A DNA stretch of 64,000 bases from Martinezella dioscoreae (GTDB taxonomy: Bacteria; Pseudomonadota; Alphaproteobacteria; Rhizobiales; Rhizobiaceae). The stretch covers positions 124,001 to 188,000 of the forward strand of contig NZ_BLAJ01000004.1 in assembly GCF_009176305.1 (NCBI RefSeq), given 5' to 3'. Shown piece after piece: positions 52,691-61,365 of this stretch; within the stretch, counting starts at the first letter, position 1; each line of letters begins with the position of its first letter. The notes beneath the pieces were generated by a model. That model ran no database searches, was not told the DNA's origin, and saw only the letters and a program-made list of their open reading frames with translations. The translations under genes were made by a program, and so were the position numbers.

Positions 52691-52720
52691 TGGAAATTAA
52701 TCCCATCATATGGAAATAAA
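52691..52720. promoter_or_regulatory. Paired TGGAAAT repeats in the gcl/iclR divergent promoter
   Basis: TGGAAATTAA at 52691-52700 and TGGAAATAAA at 52711-52720 are direct repeats 20 bases apart, about two helical turns. They lie between the divergent starts of gcl (52630) and the IclR gene (52825). TGGAAA half-sites are usual in targets of IclR/AllR regulators, so this is a candidate operator. The link to this IclR protein is inferred from position. Confidence 0.5.
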
Positions 52721-52824
52721 CATTTTCAACGAATCTGGAACAATCGCGGCGAAGCGGATATGTCATGAAAGCCAAGCGGGTCGCGCCGAATTGCGCGGCA
52801 TGCGTTTGGTCCAGAGCGAGTGTC

Positions 52825-53652
52825 ATGGCGGAAAATCGGGAAAAGACGAGGGGCAGGCCGGGCCGGAAACCGGCAGGGAACGCGGCGGCTTCATCCGTCC
52901 AAGTGCTCGATCGCAGTCTGAAACTCTTGGAGTTGGTGGCGCAAGCCGACGGCGCGGTTTTGACCGATCTCGCTGACCGGTCGGCCATGGCGCCTTCCAC
53001 CATCCACCGGCTACTGACGTCTCTTGCTCAGCACGGCATGGTGGCGCATGACGATGAGACCGGCGCATGGACGATCGGGGTGAAAGCCTTCGAGATCGGA
53101 ACCGCCTACTTGCGCTTCCGCAAGCTCGGCACGATCAGCCGGCCCTTCCTCAAGCAGTTGATGGAGGCATCCGGCGAGACCGCCAATATCGCCATCGAGG
53201 AGGACGGTGACGTCGTCTTCATCTCGCAAGCGGAAAGCCACGCGCCGATGCGCGCCTTCTTCCGCCCTGGCCGCCGCGGGCCGATCCATGCATCGGGCAT
53301 AGGCAAGGCAATCCTCTCCACCTGGGCGGACAGCGAGATAAAGACTTTGCTCCAGGAGCGTCCGTTGCAGCATTTCACCGACAAAACCCGCGACACTCTG
53401 CCTATGCTGCTCGCGGATATGGACGAGATCCGCTCGCGCGGCTGGTCGATCGACGATGAGGAACATACGCTCGGCATGCGATGCGTGGCGGCGCCGATCT
53501 TCGATGAATATGGCGAGGCTATCGCCGGAATTTCGATTTCAGGCCCGGCTGTGCGGTTGCCGGATGAAAGGGTTGCTGCGCTCGGCCCTGTCGTGCGGGC
53601 CGCAGCGGAAGAATTGACGAAGGCAATGGGTGGACGCTCGAAGCGGACCTGA
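52825..53652 (+). CDS. IclR-family regulator, AllR-like
   Basis: The product is about 275 residues. A basic N-terminal tail (RGRPGRKPAG) precedes a winged helix-turn-helix (SVQVLDRSLKLLELVAQADG; SAMAPSTIHRLLTSLAQHGM). The IclR effector domain follows (ISQAESHAPMRAFFRPGRRG; IHASGIGKAILS; DEEHTLGMRCVAAPIFDEYG; AIAGISISGPAVRLPDERV). AllR-type members repress glyoxylate and allantoin genes and respond to glyoxylate or allantoin. It is divergent from gcl and the likely repressor of that operon. ATG 52825 is chosen over 52765 because the upstream extension is not conserved in type. Confidence 0.87.
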   Translation: MAENREKTRGRPGRKPAGNAAASSVQVLDRSLKLLELVAQADGAVLTDLADRSAMAPSTIHRLLTSLAQHGMVAHDDETGAWTIGVKAFEIGTAYLRFRKLGTISRPFLKQLMEASGETANIAIEEDGDVVFISQAESHAPMRAFFRPGRRGPIHASGIGKAILSTWADSEIKTLLQERPLQHFTDKTRDTLPMLLADMDEIRSRGWSIDDEEHTLGMRCVAAPIFDEYGEAIAGISISGPAVRLPDERVAALGPVVRAAAEELTKAMGGRSKRT

Positions 53653-53662
53653 ACGTCTTCGC

Positions 53663-53687
53663 CGCCGTCTCTGCCGAGACGACGGCG
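53663..53687. terminator. Hairpin between convergent iclR-type and guaD genes
   Basis: CGCCGTC at 53663-53669 and GACGGCG at 53681-53687 form a 7-bp stem with an 11-base loop that can pair further. It lies between the stops at 53652 and 53713. The following TTG is short, so it is a weak terminator candidate. Confidence 0.4.
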
Positions 53688-53712
53688 TTGCCGGTCCGCC
53701 ACATTTACTTGG

Positions 53713-55056
53713 TCAGGCGAGCTGCAGTTGTTCGCGTAGCGTCGTATCTGTCTTCTTACCCTTGGTCTTCATCGCCTTGCCGGCGACATAGACTTCGGCA
53801 ACGCAACGGTCATCACCCATGGTCTGAAGGATAAAGAGCTCCTCCGCCAATGAGGTTGTCGTGCGCATGCGGAATTCCATGGCCGACTTGGCGCTGGAAT
53901 CCAGCACGACGATATCGGCGTCCGCGCCCGCCTGCAGCGAGCCGATCCGCTTTTCGAGACCGAGCGCCAGGGCGTTGCCGCGCGTCATGCGATAGAAGGA
54001 GTTGAACGGCGTCAGCCGCTGCCCCTGCAAATGCAACACCTTGTAGGCTTCATCCACCGTTTCCAGCATGGAGAAACTGGTCCCGGCGCCGACATCGGTT
54101 GCGACCGACCAGCGCGCGCCAAGCCTGTCGAACTGTGCGGCGTTGAAAAGTCCCGAGCCGAGGAAGAGGTTCGAGGTCGGGCAGAAGACACCCACCGCGC
54201 CGATCTCCGCAAGCACCGCGACTTCCCGTTCGCTCATATGGATACAATGGCCGAGCAGCATGCGGTCGTTGAGCAGACCGTAGCGAGCATAGATATCCGT
54301 ATAATCCTTGGCCTCGGGGTAGAGAGAGGTGGCAAAGGCGATCTCATCCCGATTTTCCGAGAGATGCGTCTGGACATAGCAGTCCGGATGCTCGGCGACG
54401 AGCGCCTTGCTCATTTCCATCTGCTCGGGCGTCGAGGTAATCGCAAAGCGAGGGCTGATGGCATAATGGACGCGTCCGCGGCCGTGCCACTTCGCAATCA
54501 GCCGCTTTGTTTCGTCATAGCCGCGCTGCGGCGTATCGCGCAGCGCCTCCGGCGCGTTGCGATCCATCATCACCTTACCGCCGATCATGCACATGCCGCG
54601 CGCTTGCGCCGCCGCGAAATAGGCATCGACGCTTTCCGGATGCACCGAACAATAGGCAACCGCCGTCGTCGTGCCGTTCGACAGGAGTTCGTCCATGAAG
54701 CGGTCGGCCACTTCGGCCGCATGGGCGGCGCGTGCAAACTTCTGTTCCTCGACGAAAATATAGGTATTCAGCCATTCGAGCAGCTGCGCGCCATAGGAGG
54801 CGATCGCCTGCGTCTGCGGGAAATGCAGGTGCGTGTCGATGAAGCCCGGCAGGATGAGGTTCGGGCGATGGTCCGCGATCCTGATGCCGGCGTCAGCCAG
54901 CTTTCTCACGTCGCCATAGGTGCCGATTTCCACGATCTTGCCGTCGCGGACGAAGACGGCGCCGTCCTCGATATAGCGATAGGAGGCGGTGTCATCTATG
55001 CCTTGCGGCTCGGCAAGGAAGGTCAGCACGCGACCACGGATTAGGACTTCGTTCAT
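53713..55056 (-). CDS. guaD: Guanine deaminase
   Basis: The 447-residue product is an amidohydrolase with the zinc-ligand set of bacterial guanine deaminases: ILPGFIDTHLHFPQTQAIAS (HxH), VQTHLSENRDEIAF, LLGHCIHMSEREVAVLAEIG and WSVATDVGAGTSFSMLETVD. It converts guanine to xanthine and ammonia in the cytoplasm. Its start overlaps the stop of puuD in an ATGA, so the two are translationally coupled. Xanthine then goes to the XdhABC enzyme encoded about 3 kb away. Confidence 0.93.
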   Translation of the reverse strand: MNEVLIRGRVLTFLAEPQGIDDTASYRYIEDGAVFVRDGKIVEIGTYGDVRKLADAGIRIADHRPNLILPGFIDTHLHFPQTQAIASYGAQLLEWLNTYIFVEEQKFARAAHAAEVADRFMDELLSNGTTTAVAYCSVHPESVDAYFAAAQARGMCMIGGKVMMDRNAPEALRDTPQRGYDETKRLIAKWHGRGRVHYAISPRFAITSTPEQMEMSKALVAEHPDCYVQTHLSENRDEIAFATSLYPEAKDYTDIYARYGLLNDRMLLGHCIHMSEREVAVLAEIGAVGVFCPTSNLFLGSGLFNAAQFDRLGARWSVATDVGAGTSFSMLETVDEAYKVLHLQGQRLTPFNSFYRMTRGNALALGLEKRIGSLQAGADADIVVLDSSAKSAMEFRMRTTTSLAEELFILQTMGDDRCVAEVYVAGKAMKTKGKKTDTTLREQLQLA

Positions 55057-56291
55057 TGGGTCTTCTCCCCATTGATGGCACTTTCATACCAGGAGACGAG
55101 CAGGCGGCGCTCCTCGTCGGTTATGTGAGAGGCATTGGCGGGCGGCATGGCGTGGCTGCGGCCAGCCTGCAGGTAGATCTCGCGCGCATGGGCGGCGATA
55201 TCGCGATCGGTCTCGAACATCACCCCCTTCGGCGGAGCCACGATGCCCTCCCAGCTCGGCTCCTTCGCATGGCACATGGAGCAGCGACCCATCACGGTAT
55301 CGCGGACCTTTGGGAAATCCTGCGCCGTGATGAAGGGCTGCTGGATGGCGGAGATCTTCGTTGTGGGTTCGCCGGTCAGCATTTTCGGTACCGTGGAGAG
55401 CCACATGATGATGATGAACAGGATGACGGTGATCAGCCAGGTCCAAGTCGGGTTGCCGGCATTGGCGTGCCGGGTATTGAACCAGTGGCGGATGGTGACG
55501 CCCATCAGGAAGACGAGTGAGGCGATGATCCAGTTGAACTGCGTGCCGAAAGCCAGCGGATAGTGGTTCGACAGCATCAGGAACAGCACCGGCAGCGTCA
55601 GGTAGTTGTTGTGCGTCGACCGCTGCTTGGCGATCCTGCCGTATTTCGCATCTGGCGTACGGCCGGCAAGCAGGTCGGCAACCACGATCTTCTGGTTCGG
55701 GATGATGATGAAGAAGACATTGGCCGACATGATCGTCGCCGTGAAGGCGCCGAGATGCAGGAAGGCGGCGCGGCCGGTAAAGAGATGGGTATAGCCCCAA
55801 GCCACCGCTACCAGAATGAAATAGAGCGCCACCATCAGCCGGGTATTATCGTTGCCGAAGGGCGACTTGCAGATCAGGTCGTACAGGAGCCAGCCACCGG
55901 CGATCGAGCAGAGCGAAATGGCGATCGCCACCGGCTTGGAGACGTCAAGCACGGCCGGGTCGATCATGTAGAGATCGGCGCCGGCATAATAGACGAGACA
56001 GAGCATGCCGAAGCCCGACAGCCAGGTGACGTAGCTTTCCCATTTGAACCAGACGAGGTGGTCCGGCATGTTGGCCGGCGCCACCAGATACTTCTGGATA
56101 TGGTAAAAGCCGCCGCCATGCACCTGCCACTCCTCGCCATAGGCGCCAGGCGGCAGGGCCGGATGTTTCTTGAGGCCGAGGTCGAGTGCCACGAAATAGA
56201 ATGACGAGCCAATCCAGGCGATGGCGGTGATGACGTGCAGCCAGCGGACGGCGAATGTCAGCCAGTCCCAGGCGATGGCATATTCATACAT
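55053..56291 (-). CDS. puuD: Membrane urate oxidase PuuD with C-terminal cytochrome c domain
   Basis: The 412-residue product has an N-terminal membrane domain of about eight helices (VRWLHVITAIAWIGSSFYFV; LVYYAGADLYMI; VFFIIIPNQKIVVADLLAGR). A C-terminal domain carries one c-type heme site (VMGRCSMCHAKEPSWEG, the CxxCH motif). This is the urate hydroxylase used by many Rhizobiales instead of soluble uricase: it oxidises urate to 5-hydroxyisourate and passes electrons to the respiratory chain. The gene is first in an operon with guaD and divergent from a LysR regulator. Confidence 0.92.
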   Translation of the reverse strand: MYEYAIAWDWLTFAVRWLHVITAIAWIGSSFYFVALDLGLKKHPALPPGAYGEEWQVHGGGFYHIQKYLVAPANMPDHLVWFKWESYVTWLSGFGMLCLVYYAGADLYMIDPAVLDVSKPVAIAISLCSIAGGWLLYDLICKSPFGNDNTRLMVALYFILVAVAWGYTHLFTGRAAFLHLGAFTATIMSANVFFIIIPNQKIVVADLLAGRTPDAKYGRIAKQRSTHNNYLTLPVLFLMLSNHYPLAFGTQFNWIIASLVFLMGVTIRHWFNTRHANAGNPTWTWLITVILFIIIMWLSTVPKMLTGEPTTKISAIQQPFITAQDFPKVRDTVMGRCSMCHAKEPSWEGIVAPPKGVMFETDRDIAAHAREIYLQAGRSHAMPPANASHITDEERRLLVSWYESAINGEKTQ

Positions 56292-56348
56292 GGGAACTCC
56301 TCCCGGCCTTCATGGGCCTGATCTTCACGGGACTGTTTGCCATCGGGT

Positions 56349-56364
56349 GATTTTCTCGAAAATC
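56349..56364. promoter_or_regulatory. Palindrome in the puuD/lysR divergent promoter
   Basis: GATTTTC-TC-GAAAATC at 56349-56364 has perfect 7-bp arms around 2 bases, with part of a GC-rich outer arm (CGG...CCG). It lies between puuD (56291) and the LysR gene (56447). Dyads with a T-N11-A core in such places are typical LysR targets. Assignment to this regulator is by position. Confidence 0.5.
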
Positions 56365-56446
56365 CCGGTGAATCCACCAACACTTTCAAAAAAATCTATA
56401 AGATGAACCCTGGTTTGTTCCGCGCGCCAATGTGGTAGAAGGAGCC

Positions 56447-57385
56447 ATGTCCTATCTTGATAATGTCCGCGTCTTCGTTCGCGTGGTCGAACTCGGTACT
56501 CTCTCGGCAGCAGGCCGCGACCAGCGCGTCACGCCTGCGGTGGCGAGCAACCGCATCAAGGAGCTCGAGCGTCATCTTGGCGTGCGCCTCTTCAACCGCA
56601 CCACGCGTAAGCTCTCGCCGACCGAACATGGCCGCGTTTTCTACGAAAAAGCGGTGAAGATCATCGAGGCGGTCAATGAGGCGGAAGCGGCGATCGCCGA
56701 TCTTTCGCGAAATCCGAAGGGATCGCTGAGGATCACCGCGCCGCTCGGCATCGGCCGAAGGCTGATCGCCTCGGGCATTCCGGAGTTTCATGACAAATAT
56801 CCGGATATCGAAGTACGCTTGCGCCTGTCGGACCACAATGTCGACATCCTCGCCGAAGGCGTCGACGTCGCCTTCAAGCTTGGCGTGCTGGAGGATTCGA
56901 ACCTGCGCATGCGCGGTATCCTCAATTGCGAGCGGGTGCTTTGCGCATCACCTGCCTACCTTGCAAGTCGTGGCGTGCCGGCGAGCGCGGATGCGTTGAT
57001 CGCCGACAAGCATGACTGTCTCTTGCTGCGCTATCCGGGATCGAAGGAATATTACTGGACGCTGATGACGGCGGAAGGTACTCGCAAGTTCGAGGTCGCA
57101 GGCCCTTATGACAGCGATGATGGCGATGTGCTGACCCAATGGGCGCTGGAAGACCGCGGCATCATCAACAAACCGCTGTTCGAGGTTAAAGCCTATCTGA
57201 GGGAAGGGCGATTGGTGGAGATCCTGAAGGAAAGTCCGCCAGCTCCGGTTCAGCTCGCCGCCATCTATCCGCACAAGCGTTTCCAGGATCCGAAGGTCCG
57301 CCTGATGATCGATTTCATGGCGGAGCGCTGTCAGCGGCTGATCGGCAAGCTGCTCGAGGACGAGCCAGTGGCCGCAGCCTCGTGA
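56447..57385 (+). CDS. LysR-family transcriptional regulator
   Basis: The product is about 312 residues. The N-terminal helix-turn-helix is MSYLDNVRVFVRVVELGTLS followed by RDQRVTPAVASNRIKELERH, then LGVRLFNRTTRKLSPTEHG. The C-terminal substrate-binding domain (GSLRITAPLGIGRRLIASGI; DVAFKLGVLEDSNLRMRGIL) is of the CrgA/DmlR type. AAGGAG sits before ATG 56447. It is divergent from puuD-guaD and probably controls it, perhaps in response to a purine. A Phd/VapC pair follows on the same strand. Confidence 0.88.
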   Translation: MSYLDNVRVFVRVVELGTLSAAGRDQRVTPAVASNRIKELERHLGVRLFNRTTRKLSPTEHGRVFYEKAVKIIEAVNEAEAAIADLSRNPKGSLRITAPLGIGRRLIASGIPEFHDKYPDIEVRLRLSDHNVDILAEGVDVAFKLGVLEDSNLRMRGILNCERVLCASPAYLASRGVPASADALIADKHDCLLLRYPGSKEYYWTLMTAEGTRKFEVAGPYDSDDGDVLTQWALEDRGIINKPLFEVKAYLREGRLVEILKESPPAPVQLAAIYPHKRFQDPKVRLMIDFMAERCQRLIGKLLEDEPVAAAS

Positions 57386-57433
57386 ATCGAACGCGACAGA
57401 TTGATCTCCACTTGGCTCAATTCAGTGAAATCA

Positions 57434-57457
57434 CATATGACTATCGGTGGTCATATG
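57434..57457 (+). promoter_or_regulatory. Operator-like inverted repeat upstream of the toxin-antitoxin genes
   Basis: CATATGAC at 57434-57441 and GTCATATG at 57450-57457 are exact inverted copies with an 8-base spacer. The repeat ends 10 bases before the antitoxin start and overlaps the region expected for its promoter and ribosome-binding site. Antitoxins of the Phd family repress their own operon by binding such repeats, so autoregulation is likely. Confidence 0.7.
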
Positions 57458-57467
57458 GAGAGGCGGC

Positions 57468-57719
57468 ATGAAGGAAATCCAGCTCAAGGATGCGAAGGCG
57501 AGGCTTTCGGCCGTGGTCGATCAAGCGGTGGCCGGTGAGCCGACCGTTATTACCCGCCATGGCCGGAAGGAAGCGGTGCTGGTTTCCTTCGAGGAATGGC
57601 AAAGGGTCTCCAAAGTACCTGATTTCCCCGATCTGCTTCTCGCCTTTCCCGGCGAGCCCGCCGATATTCCAGAGCGATCGCGAAAGCCCGCGCGTTCATT
57701 GCGTGAAAATGGCTTCTGA
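57468..57719 (+). CDS. Type II antitoxin, Phd/YefM family
   Basis: The 83-residue product has the Phd/YefM DNA-binding half: MKEIQLKDAKARLSAVVDQA, then VAGEPTVITRHGRKEAVLVS and FEEWQRV. A proline- and arginine-rich C-terminal tail (PGEPADIPERSRKPARS) is expected to wrap the toxin. GAGAGG lies just before ATG 57468; a longer frame from 57447 would disrupt the conserved start. The toxin gene begins 2 bases after the stop. An operator-like palindrome lies directly upstream. Confidence 0.88.
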   Translation: MKEIQLKDAKARLSAVVDQAVAGEPTVITRHGRKEAVLVSFEEWQRVSKVPDFPDLLLAFPGEPADIPERSRKPARSLRENGF

Positions 57720-57721
57720 TC

Positions 57722-58162
57722 TTGTATCTTCTGGATACCAATATCGTATCGGCCGATGCGCCGATCAAGCGCCAAGTCGGCGCTGAGGCATTCGCGGCCT
57801 GGCTGCGCGCCAATAGTGACCGGCTTTATCTTTCGGCCATCACCATCGCCGAGATCGAGGCAGGCATCGCCCGCATGGTTAGGATTGGGGCGACGACGAA
57901 AGCGGAGCACCTGCGCCGCTGGCTCGCCGCGGTGGAACATTTCTATGCCGGCCGTATCCTGCCCTTCGGAGTTGAGGAGGCGCAGCATGCTGGCCTGATG
58001 CTTGACCGGGCGCGTGCTCACGACCCCGGCTTCGAGGACATTGCCATCGCCGCCATCGCCGCTGCATGCGGCCTCACGGTTTTGACGGCCAATGAGCGGC
58101 ATTTCGCGCCGCTCGGCGTGCCGGTCGCCAATCCCTTCAAGCAGTTGCCCGTTATCCGATAA
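57722..58162 (+). CDS. vapC: VapC-type PIN-domain toxin
   Basis: The 146-residue product has the PIN ribonuclease acidic residues: Asp in YLLDTNIVSADAPI, Glu in LSAITIAEIEAGIARM, Asp in PGFEDIAIAAIAAACGLTVL and an Asn/Glu pair in LTANERHF. VapC toxins cleave tRNA or rRNA when not bound by antitoxin. The start is TTG at 57722, 2 bases after the antitoxin stop, so translation is probably coupled and weak. Its last 11 bases overlap the end of the convergent xdhC gene. Confidence 0.88.
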   Translation: MYLLDTNIVSADAPIKRQVGAEAFAAWLRANSDRLYLSAITIAEIEAGIARMVRIGATTKAEHLRRWLAAVEHFYAGRILPFGVEEAQHAGLMLDRARAHDPGFEDIAIAAIAAACGLTVLTANERHFAPLGVPVANPFKQLPVIR

Positions 58163-59003
58163 CAGGTTTTGTCGCGGCTAGCTGTGCCGCGGCCGTCCAA
58201 GTCAGCGCCGCTGTCATGATCTCGGCGGCGGCAAGCGTGGCGATGACCGTGGGACGCTTGTCTTTCACGGCCGTTCCGCCGATTGGGCAGACGAGGCGAT
58301 CGAAAAGCTCATCGTGCCCGCTTTCGCGCGACAGCCAGTTGCGGAAAGTGGCGCGCTTCGTCTTGGAGCCGATCATGCCGACATAGGCTGCATCGTTACG
58401 TTTGAGCGCCTCGGCGGCAATCAGGAAATCGAGCGCGTGATCATGGGTGAGAATGACGAAGCTGCTGCCGGCCGGCGCATCGCGCACGACAGCCTCAGGC
58501 ATGGCCGTGAGACAGGTTTCAATGCCTGGCACGGAGCTGGCGACAAGCTCTTCCTCTCGCGTATCGACAAGTACCACGCGTAATGGCGCGAGCGAAAGCG
58601 CCATGGCAAGCGCATCGCCGACATGACCGGCGCCGAAAACATAGACATGTGGGCGTGTGGCCATCTCGCGGTCGCTCCGAGCTATGAGATCATTCGCAAG
58701 CGCTGGACTGAGGGCGGTGAAGGCGAGGCCCACCCGACCGCCGCAGCATTGGCCGATCTCCGGGCCGAGCGGTACGTTCATCGGCTCCGCCGCAAGGCCG
58801 GAGCGCAATGCCCGTCGTGCCTGGTCGATCGCCATATATTCCAGTGTTCCGCCGCCGATCGTCGCAAAGATTGCCCGCTCCGAAACCAGCATCCAGGCAT
58901 CCGCGTCGCGCGGCGCGGAGCCTGCGACCCCCGTCACCTCGACGAGAATCGATGCCGGTTCGCGGCGGAGAAAATCCCGGATATCTTCACGGGCGGCAGG
59001 CAT
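58152..59003 (-). CDS. xdhC: Xanthine dehydrogenase accessory protein XdhC
   Basis: The 283-residue product has the XdhC motif GQCCGGRVGLAF, the cysteine-containing site implicated in molybdenum cofactor sulfuration. A Rossmann segment follows (PHVYVFGAGHVGDALAMALS), then FVILTHDHALDFLI and YVGMIGSKTKRATFRNWLSR. It binds and protects the molybdenum cofactor and helps to insert it into XdhB. GAAGGAG precedes ATG 59003, 4 bases after the xdhB stop. The 3-prime end overlaps the convergent vapC gene. Confidence 0.92.
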   Translation of the reverse strand: MPAAREDIRDFLRREPASILVEVTGVAGSAPRDADAWMLVSERAIFATIGGGTLEYMAIDQARRALRSGLAAEPMNVPLGPEIGQCCGGRVGLAFTALSPALANDLIARSDREMATRPHVYVFGAGHVGDALAMALSLAPLRVVLVDTREEELVASSVPGIETCLTAMPEAVVRDAPAGSSFVILTHDHALDFLIAAEALKRNDAAYVGMIGSKTKRATFRNWLSRESGHDELFDRLVCPIGGTAVKDKRPTVIATLAAAEIMTAALTWTAAAQLAATKPVIG

Positions 59004-59007
59004 GATC

Positions 59008-61362
59008 TTACTCCTTCTTCGCCGCCTTGAGACGCTCGATCGCCATCAGCACCCGTTCGGGTGTCGCCGGCGCGTCGAGACGCGGGCAGATCTTGTGGTC
59101 GGCGACGCTCGCCACGGCATCCGAAAGGGCATGCAAGACGGAGAGGCCGAGCGGCAGCGGCGGCTCGCCGACCGCCTTGGACCGATGGATCGTCGGCTCA
59201 TGGGCCTCCGACCAATCGGTTAGGGCCACATTGAAAATCTTTGGCCGGTCGGATGCAAGCGGGATCTTGTAAGTCGAGGGCGCGTGCGTTCGAAGCCGCC
59301 CCTTGCCGTCCCACCAGAGCTCTTCCGTCGTCAGCCAGCCCATGCCCTGGATGAAGCCGCCTTCGACCTGGCCGATATCGATGGCTTTATTCAGTGAGCG
59401 GCCGGTATCGTGCAGGATATCGGTGCGTTCAACGACATATTCGCCGGTCAGCGTATCGATCGATACTTCCGAGCACGCCGCGCCATAGGCATAGTAGTAG
59501 AAGGCATGGCCGCGGCCCGCCTTGCGGTCCCAATGGATTTTCGGCGTCTTGTAGAAGCCGGCGGCCGAAAGCTGGACGCGGGCCATGTAGGCCTTCTTGA
59601 CGAGATCGTCGAACGGCATTTCGATGTCGCCGATGCGCACCCGGTTGGGCAGGAAGAGAACCTGGTCAGGCGATACCTGATGGCTTTCCGCGGCAAAGGC
59701 GATCAGTCGCTCCTTGATCTGGCGTGCGGCGTTCTGGGCCGCCATGCCGTTGAGATCGGCACCCGAGGAGGCCGCGGTCGGTGAGGTGTTCGGCACCTTG
59801 GCCGTGGTCGTCGCGGTGATCTTCACCCGGTCGAGATCGATCTGGAATTCTTCCGCCACGACCTGCGCCACCTTCAGGTGCAAGCCTTGTCCCATCTCGG
59901 TGCCGCCATGGTTCATGTGCACGGAGCCATCGCTATAGACATGCACCAGCGCGCCGGCCTGGTTCGACTCCGTCTTGGTGAAGGAGATGCCGAATTTCAC
60001 TGGAGTCAGCGCGATGCCGCGCTTGACGATGCGGCTCTTGGCATTGAACTCGGCGATCGCCTTGCGGCGTCCGGCATAGTCAGCGCTTTCCTCCAGTTCG
60101 GCGACGATGCGCTGAACGATGCAGTCCTCGACCTTCTGGTGGTAGGGGGTAAGGTTGCGCTCACCATCGACGCCCATCGCGTCATAGAAATTCAGTTTGC
60201 GAATTTCGAGCGGGTCCTTGCCGACGGCGAAGGCCACCTCGTCGATGACCCGTTCGGCGCCGACCATTCCCTGCGGACCGCCGAAGCCGCGAAAGGCCGT
60301 GTTGGAGACGGTATTGGTATAGAGCGGCGCCGATTTCGCATGAACATGCGGAAAGAAATAGGCATTGTCGCAGTGAAACAGCGCACGGTCGCCGACCGGA
60401 CCGGACAGATCGGCTGAGAAGCCGGCGCGAAGCGCGAAGGTATAGTCGACGGCAAGGATGCGGCCTTCGTCGTCAAAGCCCACTTCGTAGTCGATGGCGA
60501 AATCATGCCGCTTACCGGTCGCGATCATGTCTTCGTCGCGGTCGAGCCGGATCTTGACGGCGCGCTTCAGCTTCTTGGCGGCGATGGCAGCGATCGCGGC
60601 GCATTGGTTCGCCTGGGTTTCCTTGCCGCCGAAGCCGCCACCCATGCGCCGAACCTCGATCGTAACAGCATTGCTCGGCACGCCAAGCGCATGGGCGACC
60701 ATGTGCTGCGTCTCGCTCGGGCCTTGGGTGGAGCAATAGACAACCACCTCGTCGTCCTCACCGGGAACAGCGAGCGAGACTTGGCCTTCGAGATAGAAAT
60801 GATCCTGGCCGCCGAGCCGCATTCGGCCTTTCACGCGCCGCGGAGCATTCGCAAGAGCGTCCGCCGGATCGCCACGCTTCAGCGTTAGCGGCGTGACGAC
60901 CTGCTTATGAGAGGAAACATCCAGATCCCAGATGTCGATATCAGCAGGCAATTCCTCGTACTCGATCTTTGCCAGCCTTGCCGCGCGGCGCGCCTGCTCG
61001 CGCGTTTCGGCGATCACGCAAAAGATCGGCTGGCCATGAAACTCGACCTTGCCGGCGGCAAGCACGGGGTCATCATGCATATAGGAGGGCGAGATATCGT
61101 TGACGCCGGGCACATCCTCATGGGTGAGGACGGCAACGACGCCGGGGGCGGCCCGCACGGCTGAGAGATCGACGGATTTCAGGATGCCGTGCGCCACGGT
61201 GGACAGGCCGAGGCCGACGTGAAGCGTGCCCGTGGGTTCGGTGATGTCGTCGATATAGACGGCGGCACCGGAGACATGCTTGTGGGCGGAATCATGGCGC
61301 GGGCTGGAATGGACGCCGCCAATGATGGTTTCGGGTTTGAGATCGGGAGTGTGCTTGTTCAT
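59008..61362 (-). CDS. xdhB: Xanthine dehydrogenase molybdopterin-binding subunit
   Basis: The 784-residue product is the large catalytic subunit. It has VEVRRMGGGFGGKETQANQC and NTAFRGFGGPQGMVGAERVI, which contact the molybdenum cofactor, and SKAVGEPPLPLGLSVLHAL, which carries the catalytic Glu near the C-terminus. It hydroxylates hypoxanthine and xanthine to urate. It lies between xdhA (3 bases upstream) and xdhC. Length and motifs match the XdhB family of proteobacteria. Confidence 0.95.
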   Translation of the reverse strand: MNKHTPDLKPETIIGGVHSSPRHDSAHKHVSGAAVYIDDITEPTGTLHVGLGLSTVAHGILKSVDLSAVRAAPGVVAVLTHEDVPGVNDISPSYMHDDPVLAAGKVEFHGQPIFCVIAETREQARRAARLAKIEYEELPADIDIWDLDVSSHKQVVTPLTLKRGDPADALANAPRRVKGRMRLGGQDHFYLEGQVSLAVPGEDDEVVVYCSTQGPSETQHMVAHALGVPSNAVTIEVRRMGGGFGGKETQANQCAAIAAIAAKKLKRAVKIRLDRDEDMIATGKRHDFAIDYEVGFDDEGRILAVDYTFALRAGFSADLSGPVGDRALFHCDNAYFFPHVHAKSAPLYTNTVSNTAFRGFGGPQGMVGAERVIDEVAFAVGKDPLEIRKLNFYDAMGVDGERNLTPYHQKVEDCIVQRIVAELEESADYAGRRKAIAEFNAKSRIVKRGIALTPVKFGISFTKTESNQAGALVHVYSDGSVHMNHGGTEMGQGLHLKVAQVVAEEFQIDLDRVKITATTTAKVPNTSPTAASSGADLNGMAAQNAARQIKERLIAFAAESHQVSPDQVLFLPNRVRIGDIEMPFDDLVKKAYMARVQLSAAGFYKTPKIHWDRKAGRGHAFYYYAYGAACSEVSIDTLTGEYVVERTDILHDTGRSLNKAIDIGQVEGGFIQGMGWLTTEELWWDGKGRLRTHAPSTYKIPLASDRPKIFNVALTDWSEAHEPTIHRSKAVGEPPLPLGLSVLHALSDAVASVADHKICPRLDAPATPERVLMAIERLKAAKKE

Positions 61363-61365
61363 GTC

